Shown here in pieces: positions 46,912-59,700 of a DNA stretch of 64,000 nt. This DNA comes from Hirundichthys speculiger (lineage: Eukaryota; Chordata; Actinopteri; Beloniformes; Exocoetidae), in contig JAGFBZ010002033.1 in NCBI GenBank assembly GCA_018398805.1, positions 2,193,501 through 2,257,500 on the forward strand. Reading direction: 5' to 3'. The notes beneath the pieces were generated by a model. It did not search any database and was not told the DNA's origin. It saw only the letters and a list, made by a program, of their open reading frames with translations. The first letter of the stretch is position 1. Every line of letters begins with the position of its first letter. The translations under genes were made by a program, and so were the position numbers.

Positions 46912-47564
46912 ATCTAAAGAACTACATGCATGATGGTGTTAAAATACTTTTGACTGAGTAAAAGCCTCCGAATATTTTTGACCCCCACTGACGAAATTTA
47001 AACTTAATGACAAGAAAAGAGCACTTGTTACTGAGAAAACCTTTCCTCACATCTCTCTCATTTCAGTAAACAAAATAAACTTTCATAACTTCAAAGTCAT
47101 GGAAAGCACAGAATGTTTTTCGGCACACGACTGATCCAACAGCACATCAGTCAATGCTACCTTCCCACACAAGGAAGCGTATAGTTGAATCGAAATGTGG
47201 AAGAACTGCTTCAAAACCTGCAACAAAACAGCTGTTGACCAATCACAAGAGTAGATCAGTGGAACTGCAAACATATGGAGCCATAAATCATGCTGTTTGA
47301 TGCCGCTGTTTGTACAGCTTAGTGTCAGTTTATCAGAGAAATATGCAGCATCTATATATGTAACAGACAAGCTGTTTGGATCCATGACTGTCATTTGTCT
47401 TTTTATTTATTTATTTAAATTTATTTATTTTTTAACTAAGCAATGGTTCATCTCTTTGAATGGGTGAGCTACCACGATGTCCAAACACAATCATCAAATA
47501 GCTCACAGACAACAATACTCTACATTATTAATCTTAGAGTGGTTGCAGTGTTGCCTTTTTCAGC

Positions 47565-47681
47565 CAGTTTCCCAGACTTGGATTAACGCTGGTCCTTGAA
47601 AAAAAAGAAACATTCAACAAAGATCTCCACTGACATAAGTTTTTAGTTGAGGGCCGAGATTAATCCTTGTCTGGGAAACTG
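47565..47681. mobile_element. Short MITE with 22-bp terminal inverted repeats
   Basis: CAGTTTCCCAGACTTGGATTAA at the left and the reverse complement CAGTTTCCCAGACAAGGATTAA at the right (20 of 22 identical). It is 117 bp long. I recognise this as an abundant fish MITE type (GTTTCCC-GAC-GGATTAA), but the superfamily is uncertain because no target duplication is clear. Confidence 0.75.
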
Positions 47682-47689
47682 AATTATCG

Positions 47690-50600
47690 AGTATTAAATA
47701 TAGCTTCGGTTTTTACTCAACTTCAGTTCGTGTGCGGTTCACTTTCTAGATTTTCTTTCTCCATAGAATCAGCAGAACAATCAGGATAAATCCTACAACT
47801 GTGGTATTCTCCGCTAACCAAATGTCCATTACATACCCAGCACAGTTTATATGGAATATCTGCCCTCACATCATGTGGAGAGTTTTTCATCTACATAAAA
47901 ATGTAATATCTTACTTAATTCCTATGCAATTAAGAAAAAAAAAACAGAGACAAGAAACAAGGCATATATGATAAAAAAAAAAAGGAGTGACCATTGATGA
48001 TCTTGCTTCATCTTGCGGAGGGAAAAATTCTTGAGATCACAAAATAGTCACTGTCATCCTACAAGCATAAAAATGTAGCTTTACTTCAAGCATGGCTCAT
48101 TATTTAAGAAGTCCCTTCTGATATTCAGTTAGAAACTCTAAAGATGTGGTTGTTCATTCTTATCATAAATGAATATGAGGCATTTAAACAAGCTGTCAGA
48201 CATGAATCACACCTAAACCAGATATGGCTCTTTGAAGTGGAACCTCCACCTGAGCAGCAGCACAGTGAGAAGCTCTCAGGTTCCTGCAAATCAAAGCCCT
48301 CACTGACCCTGCTGCTGTTTCACCTACAAGAAACAACTTTTAATATATTCTTAGAAGTCTGAGATGAAATACAAGATTATCTGTCTGGTCTTGTCACTGA
48401 AGACTTAAAGCTTTGTGGTGGGAGGTCTGTCTTCAGGAGATCAAATTTGCAGTATCTGTTAGAAAACTGAATCAATGAATAAACAGTGCATATCTTTTAA
48501 TAAACACTCCCTCTCTAATAAAAGTGCCCAAAGGTATTTGACCAAATGTAAAGGAAGCTAATCCTAACCGTTGCCATTTTTCTCAGCACACTACAACAAC
48601 TTTCAGGTTTTATTATTCTGTTTCAAAGACGCCGTGCACAACTGCTTCTTGGACGACATCTCTAATTGACTAATTGACTTGTTATGATTACTGGTAAGTT
48701 GGTGTGTGACATCACCGCACAAAATACCATAAACAAGCTTACTAACATGCTGATGTTGACATTGTAAACTACAGCAACAAAACATAAAATCTGAAAGGGT
48801 GCATAAACGGTGTAGGAACAATATTTAGGAATTTCAGGAATCAAAATAGATACCACCTTTGTCATGTTTTACATCATGCTGTATGTTTTTTTTTTGTTTT
48901 TTGGGTTTTATGTTTTTTATCAGTATTGCGAGCAAGTATGTGGAAATCAGTCAAGTCAGTTTACGTGTCATGTCTCATCTGGGCTTGTCTCCTAAAAAGT
49001 TTCATGTTTTTGGTTTCTCATTTGTTATTAACATGTAACTATTTTTCTTTTTTACCCTTTTTTTTTTTTTTTTTTTTTTTTACCCCAAACCAGTTTGTTT
49101 AGATCATTTGGACTTTTCTTGTTTTTGCTTTTTGCCTGCCTATGTACCATTTGTTTGCTCATTAGTGCTGAATCTTAACTTTAATAAATGTACCACTACA
49201 AAGCTACCACTACAAAAAGGAAGTGAGTGCATGATGTTGCCTTGTACCAGACAAGTCTCGCTCCAGAACTTGCAATATGCATGTTTGTTCATAGTGCAAA
49301 ACATAGTGGATGCTCAATAAAAGCACAAAATTAGTGAGATACCAATGTAATGTATCCATGTAATGATTCAGAGCTTTTATATATTAGTCTTTTTAGCAGT
49401 TTTTCACTTTTTGTTGTGAAACTGCAGTGAATCAATACAGCTGTTATTGTTATGATTCTGGAGTTAGACATTCATGAAAATTTAAAACTCCTCTTGATTA
49501 AAGGATTGCAGCATTAGTGCTCCATGTCTGGACCGTGATTGTTAGAGCGGCGGGTAAAAAACAACATTTGACTCCACCATTTGAACACCACTGTGCTCTG
49601 GTTACATCCAGACACCAAACTGCCCCTTTCCTCTGTGCTTTATACAAAAAAATGACTGTAATCCATTGAAAGCTTGGACTCTTTTTTGGGTTTTTTTAAT
49701 AAATTATGTATTCAAATGTTTTTCTCTCACTGTTCTCAGGTTGGCAAGGTCCTTAAAAAGAAAGCAGTGACAGCATCTGTAATATTTAAATTTACTGTAC
49801 ACATGTATTACTATAATTAGACGCTTAAATAATTCCAACTGGATTCCCTTAACACCTGGCTCATTGTGTGCTCTCTGCATTATACAAATGGATGGAACAT
49901 TTATGTCTATTATGCTCATATTTAAAATCTGGCATAACAGGAGAAAAAACACTGAATTACAAAATTCAGAAAATGGCTTCTATTATGTTAAAATATTTTT
50001 GTCTCAAAAGAAATCAGATAATGAGAGGCAAAACTGAAGGAATTTCTCCTGGTGCCTTTGATTTATCGGAATAAATAAGTCTGAGGATTCCTCTCAATCT
50101 TCAGTTTGCTGAGATTTGGGAGGTTCTTTGATGTGCGTGCAGCTCGCTCCCTGAAGCAGTGCAAACCAGAGATAAAACCTTTCCTCATAATACAGTGCAG
50201 CACTTCAAAGGTCTGAGAATGAAACACACAGGTGTTTGTGTGTCTGCATGTGTGTGTGTGTTAAATTATCCAACAATTAACCCAATCAGTGAAGTTTTTC
50301 AGCTCATTCTTTATTTTACTGTAACCACAGTACTGTGTGCACAGACACAGGATTTCTGTCCACTGCACAGTTGATACCCAGAGCTACAGTACCTGGCATC
50401 CTTGCAACATTCACAGTTTTAAATTATTTCATTCATTTTAAGATGTGATTTAATAAAACTTGTCTCTTGTCTTCAAAATCATAAATATCTACAATACACT
50501 GTAGAGCTTTCATATTTTCCAGACATGGAAGCACAGATTAGACAGCCTATGCCGTTCACAGGATTATAGTAAATCAGCAAAGACCCTGAAGAGAAATGTG

Positions 50601-53240
50601 TTTTATTATTGTTATCATTCCTGTTGTTACTGGAGTGAAGCTGAAAGACTGATGTCATATTCTGTGCTTCTTTGCCAGTTTGAGCTGAACAACGTTGAAG
50701 ACAGCGGTGAGTTTTTGGCTTACGTTGCTGGCCGTGTCCGATCTTGTTAGGAGATCACGGTTCTAAGTGAATCCAGCAGGTTTTACGCTATGGTTTTGTG
50801 ACTGTGACTTCTCTGTGTTCTATGCTGGCTACTACAGTGATTTTAAGGCTTTTGACGTTCAACAATGGCAGCTGCTAAAGATAGACCTCCGAGTGCTTTT
50901 CTGAGGGCTTTTCATATAGATCATGGTTCCTTTTATAATTCACCTTTCCACATTCATTCACACTTAACAGAGCCAGCATATACCATTCTAGTTTGGGATG
51001 GCAATGGAATCTTAGGAGGTGACGTAGCCTGCTTAGTTTTTTCTATGTTGAACGTTTGCATCAATAACTCTCCGCTGAGACACAGCTCTGATTCCCCACT
51101 CTAGCACTTCAGTATTTTACTAATAGCCCTGTTCACACAGCCAGTGTGACCTGACTTTGTAGCACCTTTATTCCATGCCGATGTGCTATGGTAATAGCAG
51201 TGGGAGTGTAACAGCTCAACATTTCGTCCTGTTGCTGTTACATGTCTATTCCACCTTGGGAGATAGTAACAGAGGTGTATCAGAGTGAAATGAATGCTGT
51301 GTGAATTGGGACTGGTAAAGGGGGTGTGAGGATGGCTGCAGCCTCTGTTCAGAAGATTAAATCAGTCCATCATTGGGACAGTGAGAGACAGCCTGGCGGG
51401 CCACCTGACATCCACTGTCAAAATGCCTCGCCATTAAAAAATAACCCAAAGATGCCGCTTAAAAAAATAAAAACTCTCCAGGCCATAATATGGACTTTGT
51501 AACTCAACTTGGGGCATTAGCTTCTGAGCAAACCCTGTTGCCTAGCTTTGCAACCTGGAGGAGCCTCCTCCAGCTGAAATTGGGCCATCATGTTCCATGC
51601 ACTAAAACCAGCTGGCATCTCCCTCCTGCAATCACAGTAGCACTCCAAATGCCAGCAGCAACAGCAGTGCTGGCCTCAGCTTTTGCTGAGTAGAAACTTC
51701 TTTCTTTTTTTATTTAAGAATTATTGGTGGCTTTGGATCACAAAGTAATATAAAGGGACTGTCTTCATATTTCAGAACACTGTGATGCTTTGAGTGCACA
51801 AACTGGGGAGGGAACATTGTAGCATTGTGAGATCACTGTGAATGCACAGTAGGAGGGTGAAGACAGGATGAAAAGAGGATCTCCAGTGTATCTTAATACT
51901 ACAATGATTGTGTGAAAGTGGCTAATAATAACAGAAAAACAGACAAATACACATGATGGCACAATAATCCTTAGTTCAACATAAAAAAGCGGCGTGAAAA
52001 TGATGTATTACTCTTCTCCAGACTTGTTTAACCTGCCTGTTTATAGATGGTTAGACAGAAAAGGTTTTTCCAGTTACCTGCCCAGTGCTTTTTTTTAAAA
52101 GTAATTGCTTTTTTCCAAACAGTTTTGTGAGACAACTTTCCACATGGCTCCCTGTTGGTATTTGTTTATAGAACTCGCTGCCCTTACAGAGAGGATTCTG
52201 GGAACTCAACCAATGCAGACGGCTACAGAACCAAACATGCAGTCCTCTAACAAGCCAACTTTTGGCCACTCCTGTGCGATAGCACTGTGCATAGATCAAA
52301 AGTTGCTTGGCAGAAAGGCTGAATGTAGCAATGTTCAGTTTAACATCACAGGAATGCTTGCAGTACATGCAAACACAGCCAAATGAACATTAACATTACT
52401 GCTCTCAAGGCAGCAGACTCAGCATGTAGATATCTGCAAAGGTCTCCATAGTACAGGTTTGTGTGGGTCTATTATCTTTATTCCACTCCTACCCACTGGT
52501 CAGTGCTACACATTATGACTATGCATACGACTGTTTCATTGATTTTGAGTCCTCTCTCTTATTCAATTTAGTATTCCATTTCTATTTTTGAGTTTAATGA
52601 AGTATGTCGGCAACTCAGAAGGTTGTGTAAATGAGACACCTCTGTTCTTAACATTAGTGCTTTAAAGTTGCAGGAGTTAAGCTACACAGATCCTCAGATT
52701 ATTTTTTGTCTCATTATTTATTTGTGAAAGTGTGCATATAATGCTGGTCTCGAAAGGTTTGCAAAGGGTTACACTAAATTGCTACTGCAGTTTACCATGC
52801 ATGTTTCTATTTATTTATTTATTGCCATGCATTACAGCCACCAGATTTTCCTTTTTTATAAATAAGAAGCAAACCCATATATTCTTTCTAAACCAGTAAG
52901 AAAAACAGTCAAGGTTGTGCTCATTGGCTGAGGGAACTCTTTAGCTTGGCGGTTCTGCTGTCCCTCTGATGAAACTCATTTTTGTTATTTTACTTTATTT
53001 CTTGTTTATCTCATTTTGATGTTTTCCCCTGGTGGAGTATCCTTCAGAATGTGACATCTCTGAGCAGCTGCTCGCTTTCAAATTTAGCATTTAAAGAGCC
53101 TCACATACCACTGATTTATTTTTTTCGGTTCGCTTAAGTTGAATCAGAGATTCTAAGGTTTTGCAGGGAATGCAGTGAGTATTGCTTGTGTGATTTCTGT
53201 GTTCCAATTGACATATGTCGGTTTTAGCTGACCAACTGTT
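47690..53240. other. No gene recognised (5.5 kb)
   Basis: Unique AT-rich sequence. T-runs occur at 49058-49081 and elsewhere. Small frames such as 50865-51104 (79 codons, beginning MAAAKDRPPS) lack recognisable motifs. Confidence 0.45.
51127..51310. mobile_element. Possible short inverted-repeat element
   Basis: CCCTGTTCACACAGC at the left and GCTGTGTGAATTGGG at the right form imperfect inverted ends (about 13 of 15). The 184-bp interval is not coding. No target duplication is evident, so this may be chance. Confidence 0.3.
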
Positions 53241-53750
53241 GTGTGGTACGAGCTTGGAGCTCTTTGGACACCATTTGTGTGGATGGTCTTGTGTTCAGTG
53301 TGGGTAGATCATGTAAATCAGGTGAGCAAACTCGTATGCGTCTCCAGTGTGTGTTTGTGCTCATCAGCTTTTAATGTGTGCCCACAGGATTGCAAGGTAA
53401 GTATACTGCATGTTTGTGTGAGGTGACCTTTAGGTATTTGGAGAAATCAACTTTTTGAGGATCACTTGTGAATATTAGCAGCTGTGTGAAGCCAGTAGCT
53501 GCCTTTGTGTGCACCAAAATGGCAATGTCTGTCCCTATGGCCACCAGAAGCCAAACATCTAGCCCCAGGAGGCAGGGGCTAGTAAAAGACTTCACAGTAC
53601 TAATCACACTGATTACAGAGTAAAACACCAAGGAGGAGAAAATCCAAAACTGTCTAACCCAAAAAATACATTACAGTTCAGACTCAGAACTGGATTCAGA
53701 AGAATATGAGGGCACAGCTCACCAATCAATGATGGGAAAAGAATCTGACA

Positions 53751-54365
53751 TTGGAGCACTTAAAACGGTTATGGGAAAGCATAAATGAAACATTAATCAC
53801 CCTCCCCATCATCTTATGCATGCAAGGAATCATACAGAAAAACAAAACAAAAAACACAATTAAATATTTACAACTGGAGTACACATCTGCAGTATCACAG
53901 AACGCCAGAAGTCAGAAGAGTCATTGTCTCTCTGAGTCCTCAGAAGAGCACACCACGAGTCCTGTTATCACTATTGTCCAGAATATATGTGCAACACTCG
54001 TCACCAATAATATGACAAACACTGAGCAGCCAACAATTGATTGGAAGGTAACGATCAGGACTGACATGACACTCAGCCCACAACTCGCCCCTCTTAGGCT
54101 AAACCCCAGATGTCTGAAGGGCCTTGTGCATTCCCATGTTGATCCCATCATTGGTGACACCAGAACTTGTTGGCTGTCACGTTCCTCTCGAACAGCAGGC
54201 ATGGGTGTGTGCATAATGTATCGGTCTTTATTATTGTCTCTGTTATTGTTCAAATGTACATATGTTCCCAACATCCTCAAGACCTGGAGTGATGTACTTT
54301 TTATGTTTTTTCTGCAGCAATGGGAGAAAGTTCAGCAGGGTGTGGAACTTGTTTGCAATGACTAG
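53751..54365 (+). CDS. Unassigned 204-codon open frame (longest in the window)
   Basis: The frame begins MEHLKRLWESINETLITLPI and ends WEKVQQGVELVCND. It has no recognised domain. A hydrophobic stretch (SLLLSLLLF, about residues 163-171) could be a short membrane segment. After its stop the same frame remains nearly open with scattered stops for several hundred bases, and a second frame (54500-54748) contains LCPGQTCFITTMHPLNSTST. This pattern suggests a decaying retroelement gene (an envelope or gag-like origin is possible) rather than a host gene. The nearby retroviral RT is on the other strand, so they are not obviously one provirus. Confidence 0.3.
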   Translation: MEHLKRLWESINETLITLPIILCMQGIIQKNKTKNTIKYLQLEYTSAVSQNARSQKSHCLSESSEEHTTSPVITIVQNICATLVTNNMTNTEQPTIDWKVTIRTDMTLSPQLAPLRLNPRCLKGLVHSHVDPIIGDTRTCWLSRSSRTAGMGVCIMYRSLLLSLLLFKCTYVPNILKTWSDVLFMFFLQQWEKVQQGVELVCND

Positions 54366-54954
54366 TCTGAATCCAGGTTGACTACTCAGCTATCTTAATG
54401 GCCGTAAAAGTCAGCAGTTTTCACTTGTGAGTTAATCTGGGTAAAGCACAGAATGTACATTTTATCAATATAACACACCATTCTCACACAGCTCAGCCAA
54501 TGGAAGGATACACTTTCCAGGGGGGAATACACACCCATCAGCTGGGGCCTGCTAAAATGCATCTGAAAAGGGCTGAGGTTCATTTTTGTCCTATCCCTCA
54601 TCCTCGAGTACATGAGGACCATGGGCAAGCCCTTTGTCCTGGGCAGACCTGCTTTATCACAACAATGCACCCTCTCAACAGTACCTCTACTGGCATGGTG
54701 ATATGCAAAGTGTCTCCTGAGAACGAGCCCAAAGATTTCCCCATGTAAAAGGGTTAGAGTTAGGGTTGTCTTCTGCTATAAGATTAAATTGCATATACAT
54801 ACTAGATGGTTTGTCAGAATGCGATTTCTTACTCTGGAGCACATGTAGTGCCATGTAGGTTGCTTGCCAGCAGGCGGCAGAATGAGTGTGTGTAGCGCAA
54901 AATACTGCTAGGTTACTGCAACAAGGAAGTCGTATCTGTGTGTTTCATTCTAGG

Positions 54955-55735
54955 AAAGAAAAAAAAGGTGAGCGCACGTTCTGTAACTAGCGCAGGACAT
55001 CTTTATGTGTTCCTCATGTACTGCTGGAAAAAAATAAAAGAACCATTTCCCACACCTCGTCGGTGTGTTGTAGTGGTGCAGCACACAAATGGAGCGATAC
55101 CGGAAACCTCCCCAAACCCGACAAACTTGTCTTCGAAACAATGAAGTTAATTCCCCACACTTGTATGAACATGAAGACCTTGGATTTGGAGTCCTGTCAA
55201 TCTTTGGATCCACATACTTATGTGAGCAAGTTTCTCCAGCATGAACTACATCAAATCCAAATATCGCTCGCGTCTCACAGATGCTAGCCTGCAGTCCTGT
55301 TACAGCCCTGAATATAGAAAAGCTCTGCAGAGATGTTAAGAAACAAATCACATTAAACAGGTGAGAACACTGACATTTAATAGGTTATTATTTTTCAAAA
55401 ACATATTTATTTTAGAACCTGAGGCTGACCTGATGTAGTTGTGTTTTATGTTCAGGCTCATGAATGATTGCTGTACTTGGCTGAGGAGAAAACAAGAGGA
55501 TGACAACACACTGAAATGGACTTAAGTCATAATGAAATACAAACTGGCCTATTTTAATGCTTACCATTTTTTAAGACATTAGGCTGCAGCTATATTTTAT
55601 TTATTTCAAAGTGGGCTACTTTTTATTTGATCAATGTTTTACAAATAAGGGAATGACTCAAATGAACCTGCATGGTTCTTTGTTTTATTTCAAAGTAGGT
55701 TTAAACATGCCAGGTTTTTTTTTCTACTCATTCAA
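54955..55735 (+). pseudogene. hAT-derived repeat, copy 2 (transposase C-terminal remnant)
   Basis: A frame around 55190-55220 encodes SIFGSTYLCEQ and, after frame changes, IKSKYRSRLTDASLQSC near 55247-55300. Both motifs belong to the C-terminus of hAT transposases related to ZBED and GTF2IRD2 proteins. The upstream block (54960-55150) is shared with copy 1 at 21090 but not obviously coding in the same frame. AAACAG-GTGAGA at about 55356-55365 could be a donor. The right side meets the retroviral RT remnant at about 55724. Ends are not defined by inverted repeats. Confidence 0.65.
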
Positions 55736-56092
55736 AGTGGAGTGCAACTCAGTATGAACACCCTGCAATAAGAACACATGCACAAAAACTACATCACTAT
55801 TTCTTAGTTTGGGGATCTTCTGGATGGCCTTTAGGTAACAAAGATCTGCCCTCAGCAGAAATGGTGTGACCTGCTGTTGCACTAACTGCAGTTTAGAGAG
55901 ACTAGCTTTATTACCCTCCTTTGCCAGGTGCTTATGAAGTGCTACTGTGTCAACCTCACACTGGTCCTGTGTGGGACAGGCTAATAACACATCATCTGTG
56001 TACTGAAGGAGTGCAGTCAACACCAAGTAGTCGAGGCTATGCTTCAAAGCAGCATTATAAAAGGTGGGTGACTCTCAGTAACCTTGGCACAG
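55724..56092 (-). pseudogene. Endogenous retrovirus pol fragment (RT, downstream part)
   Basis: On the minus strand a frame of about 107 codons carries the RT active-site box as YTDD, followed by conserved features of the gammaretrovirus/epsilonretrovirus-like RT (a cysteine and acidic segment, then a lysine-rich KASLSKLQ motif). Retroviral RT copies viral RNA into DNA. The copy is broken by stops and by a solo LTR at 56093. Downstream pol domains and env are not visible next to it; the sequence passes into a hAT remnant near 55735. Confidence 0.8.
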
Positions 56093-56528
56093 TGTTAGGT
56101 TTAAACCTCTGAATTAACCTGTACAAAAGAGACACAGAGACGTGAGTAAGATTTACTTGCAAGGAGAGTGATCTGGAGACTGATCAGTTACATCCTCCAA
56201 CTCACTCTGACCAGTCTCCAGCTCTTCCGTGCCTTTTATTCAATTTTGGGAACGCCCTATTTACATGAATCTCAGCTGATAAGGGGAAGGGAGTCATAAG
56301 ATGATCAGTTGAGATCAGGCTGCCTACACATCTACAACATGATTCAGCATGTATAGACTAGCATACACAGTTCCTCTTTGTCTGAGTGTGGTTGGAACTG
56401 TCAGATGACAGTTTCACATGAGCACCCTATGATTCCCTGTAAACATACTTGCACACGCATACAATGTGAAAAGCATCAATATAAAAATACAACAAAGATA
56501 GAATAACTTATGTACAATTATTCCAACA
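56093..56528 (-). mobile_element. Solo LTR inserted in the retroviral pol
   Basis: Bounded on the plus strand by TGTTAGG and CCAACA, the inverted ends of an LTR. CACAG is duplicated exactly at 56088-56092 and 56529-56533 (5-bp target site). On the minus strand it contains AATAAAAGGCACGG, a polyadenylation signal near the end of an R region. It is 436 bp. The pol reading continues on both sides, so this LTR arrived after the older retrovirus and later lost its internal part by LTR recombination. Confidence 0.82.
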
Positions 56529-56533
56529 CACAG

Positions 56534-56730
56534 TCAAGTCAATGTCCAAGGATCATTGTTAAAGATGAAAGCAAACCAGAATTGACTGTCAGATGGACAG
56601 GAACACTGAAAAATGTATTAGCCAGATCAACAGAAAACCATTTAGAAGATTCAGGGATCTTATAAATGGTTGTCTGTTGTTGATCTGGCTGGTAGCAAGA
56701 ACTAGGAGTTCACCACATTAAATGGTTTGA
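56534..56730 (-). pseudogene. Endogenous retrovirus pol fragment (RT, upstream part)
   Basis: On the minus strand, near 56600-56650, a frame encodes KWFSVDLANTFFSVPVH, the RT block holding the first catalytic aspartate region of gammaretrovirus-like enzymes. Frameshifts follow. It is the upstream partner of 55724-56092, separated by the solo LTR. Sequence upstream of about 56730 is too decayed for me to assign to pol or gag. Confidence 0.75.
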
Positions 56731-59700
56731 CATTACCAAAGCAATATTTCAATTTCCATCACAGGGACCATTTGTGCTGTGACAACAGTTAACTTTTGTT
56801 TTGATTACTTGTTGCTCTTTGCCTGATGGATTTTAAGCAATATGTTCATTTTATGGATGATATGGTCCATTTTGGGCTGGTTCCATGTTACTGGATGGTG
56901 AGCTGACATTCTGATAATCAGTGCATCAGTGTATGTTTTGGTAAATTCTCTCATATTGTTGTTCAGGCCTGTATTTGCTGTTGAGTCCTGGAAGATCCAT
57001 GCATTTTGATTAGAATTTCCTATGATGAAGTGAGAGCATTGGATATTAAAGTGATCGTATGGTAGCTGAGGCAATTTTGCTTATTGCTTCATAAGGCAAT
57101 TGGAGAGTTGTCTCAGTAAGCCAGTTGCCTTTTGCTGCTCTGCACACCATTTTTTTCTTCTGATTTCTTCTCCCCTCTTTATTTTATTGGACTGAAGACA
57201 AAAAAAAAAGGACACAACAAGACCCCACAGAAACTTAGTCTTAAATCTTGAGGACTGCTAAAGAAACCCTTTTGAGAATGGAGGTGTTACAGCTCTCTGA
57301 ATCCCTTCATTAATTTGTTTTAATTGATCACACCTGTGAGGGAGTGGATAAAAGTCATGCTTGGCTTGGCTAGCAGTGGGATTTACCACTTTGTTGTTCC
57401 AGTGGACTTGCATTTACTGGATTTTTTTTAAATTTTATTTAAAAAAAAGAGCATCTTTCCTTCTGAAACTGAGATGATTTCTGTTTAATTCTGGCATATT
57501 TTAACACCTGCCATGATGAGTAACTATGTCAACAGGAACCATATCACTTCAATCAGCGTTCAGAATAAGACCTCAAATCCAGACAGGTTGAAGAGGAGCC
57601 ATTCCTGATGTAAGAGAGGAGCAAAATGGAGAGCAAAGATGAGGAAGCTTAAAGCTTGATTTCTTTCAGTAGGTATGGGCACAAAGGCTGATAAGAACCC
57701 AGTGCTAAATAGGAAATGGATTCCTACAGCATGTGATCCGTGGTTGTAGCATCATATTCTTGTCTCTGCCGGTCTTTTAGAAGACACAGGCAGACATAGT
57801 GGCAAAAATAAATGAAGCAAGATGGCAGTGATGGAACAGTCCTGGACATGTCACTGTGAAGGAACACTGATAATATTGACTGTGAGTTTTCATCTATGTA
57901 GTCTTCTTAGAAATTTGCCTGTGTTACCTGCTGATGTTGCATTTCATCAGCTCAGTTGTTGGGAGGTTACAAACACAAAACTCAAAATCATTAGTGACAG
58001 TCTAAGGAAGCTTTCTGTCACTATCATTTATCCTTGGGGATGCAGTTTTCAACCAACAAAAGTTTAATTCAATTTAATTTAATTTGAAAATATACAATAA
58101 GTGCAGTACATGTGGTTTAAACAGAAGCATCTCTTAATTTCTCTGCATCTCTACTTTTTTATCTCTGTACATGTAACGAATCAAGGCGCTTGACGGTTAT
58201 GCGTAGGCGTACATGTTGAATAATTCTTTTATTAAATCTTTTTCTTTTCATGTAAAATCAACTAGCTAGTCAAAGCCTAAAATTAGTTTAATAATGCTAT
58301 TGCCTTTACAAATAATTAGATGACTTTTGAAGACAACAAACAGCTTTGACTCTTTTACTGATTAACTCCAAATGAATATTTTAGTGTATACTTTTAAGAT
58401 AAATTCATATTTTAAATAATGTTAATAACGCATGATTTCATTTTCCTTTGGACACATTTGTACTTATGTATCGATTCTATGAGACAGAGTTTGTAATCTG
58501 CTCCTTTATTTTCGGACTTATTTGCTCTTTGTTTCTGCGGCTAATGAAATGGCACAACCTTTGAACGGTGGTCGATATGTTTTGAAGCCTGTGCTCTCTG
58601 TGCAATCATATGCATTAAGGTGCAAAAAAGGCGCATGTGCAATTAATATTCTGCTACCATAGTCAAGCCAGACAAGCCGATTCTCCTGCAGATTATCATG
58701 CTGCCTTGTGCAAAGCCCTGTTAGAGTCTGCTGTCAACGCAGGACATCTATGAACAAACATGAAGTCAACAAATAACTGACATTTGTAGTCTGAAGGTGG
58801 GATGTCAGTTTCTGTTTGAATCAGACTGATTGTTTGCGTAACTGAGTAGTTTTGAAAACCACATAGACATGCCTGTATTTTCATCCGGACTGTTTCGAGG
58901 GTTGTAGTTTTCAGCCTCCCGGTCTGTTACTGTAGCATGCCAGTTGTGTGTGTGTGTGTGTGTGGACATATAGCTGTGTACATGCATGAGTACACACATC
59001 TAGAGCTGCCCACTAGGAGTTGTTACTGCAAAAAAGAAGTCTTTCTAACAACCTTCAGGCACATAGAAATGCATGCACGCACACGCACAACAAAAGCTTC
59101 ACCGCCACCGTGTTTCTGTGGCTCCACATTAATTCTCTTTAGAGAAGACTCATTTAAATTTTTAATGAATTGAAACTCTTTGAAGAAGACAGAGAAGTAG
59201 CTTTGCCGAATGCTTAGTCGCCTACCCTCCCACGCATCTGTACATTTCTTCAGCCCTGAGAGAAGGATGCAGCCCAGCATGAACATTTAATGCAATTCAA
59301 CATACTAAATGTAATGTATCACAGGTCATGTTCACACATAAATAGAATTGTACCGTACATGAATAACTGATTTAGATGCAAATCTCCACTGTTGTTTTCA
59401 TTCCCTCTGTTAAAGCTAACTTGAAAATGATCTACCTTTGTGTCTATATATACACACCTAAATTGCATGTGTTTCTTTGTACAAACAGTTCCAAAACTGA
59501 GTAATAAAACATCTCTAGTTTTAATGAACCATTTTACAAGGAATTCAGGTGACCAAATGAACATGTTTTTGTTTGGTCTCATCATTATTTGTGTTTATCC
59601 AAGCCTCTCAGAAATCCTTTCCTAATACACTTTTGATGCATGGAATAATTTGCCAGATTCACTGCCCTAATTAAATATAGAAATGTGTTCCAAAGTTGAT

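Noticed and set aside
50865..51104. 79-codon frame beginning MAAAKDRPPS
   Set aside because: Good-looking start but no recognised domain, no splice evidence and no upstream promoter signal.
53921..54280. 119-codon minus-strand frame opposite the 204-codon frame
   Set aside because: Shadow of the longer plus-strand frame; no motifs.
57300..57420. Possible LTR or promoter (GGAGTGGATAAAAGTC)
   Set aside because: Only a TATA-like phrase; no paired ends, polyadenylation signal or duplication.
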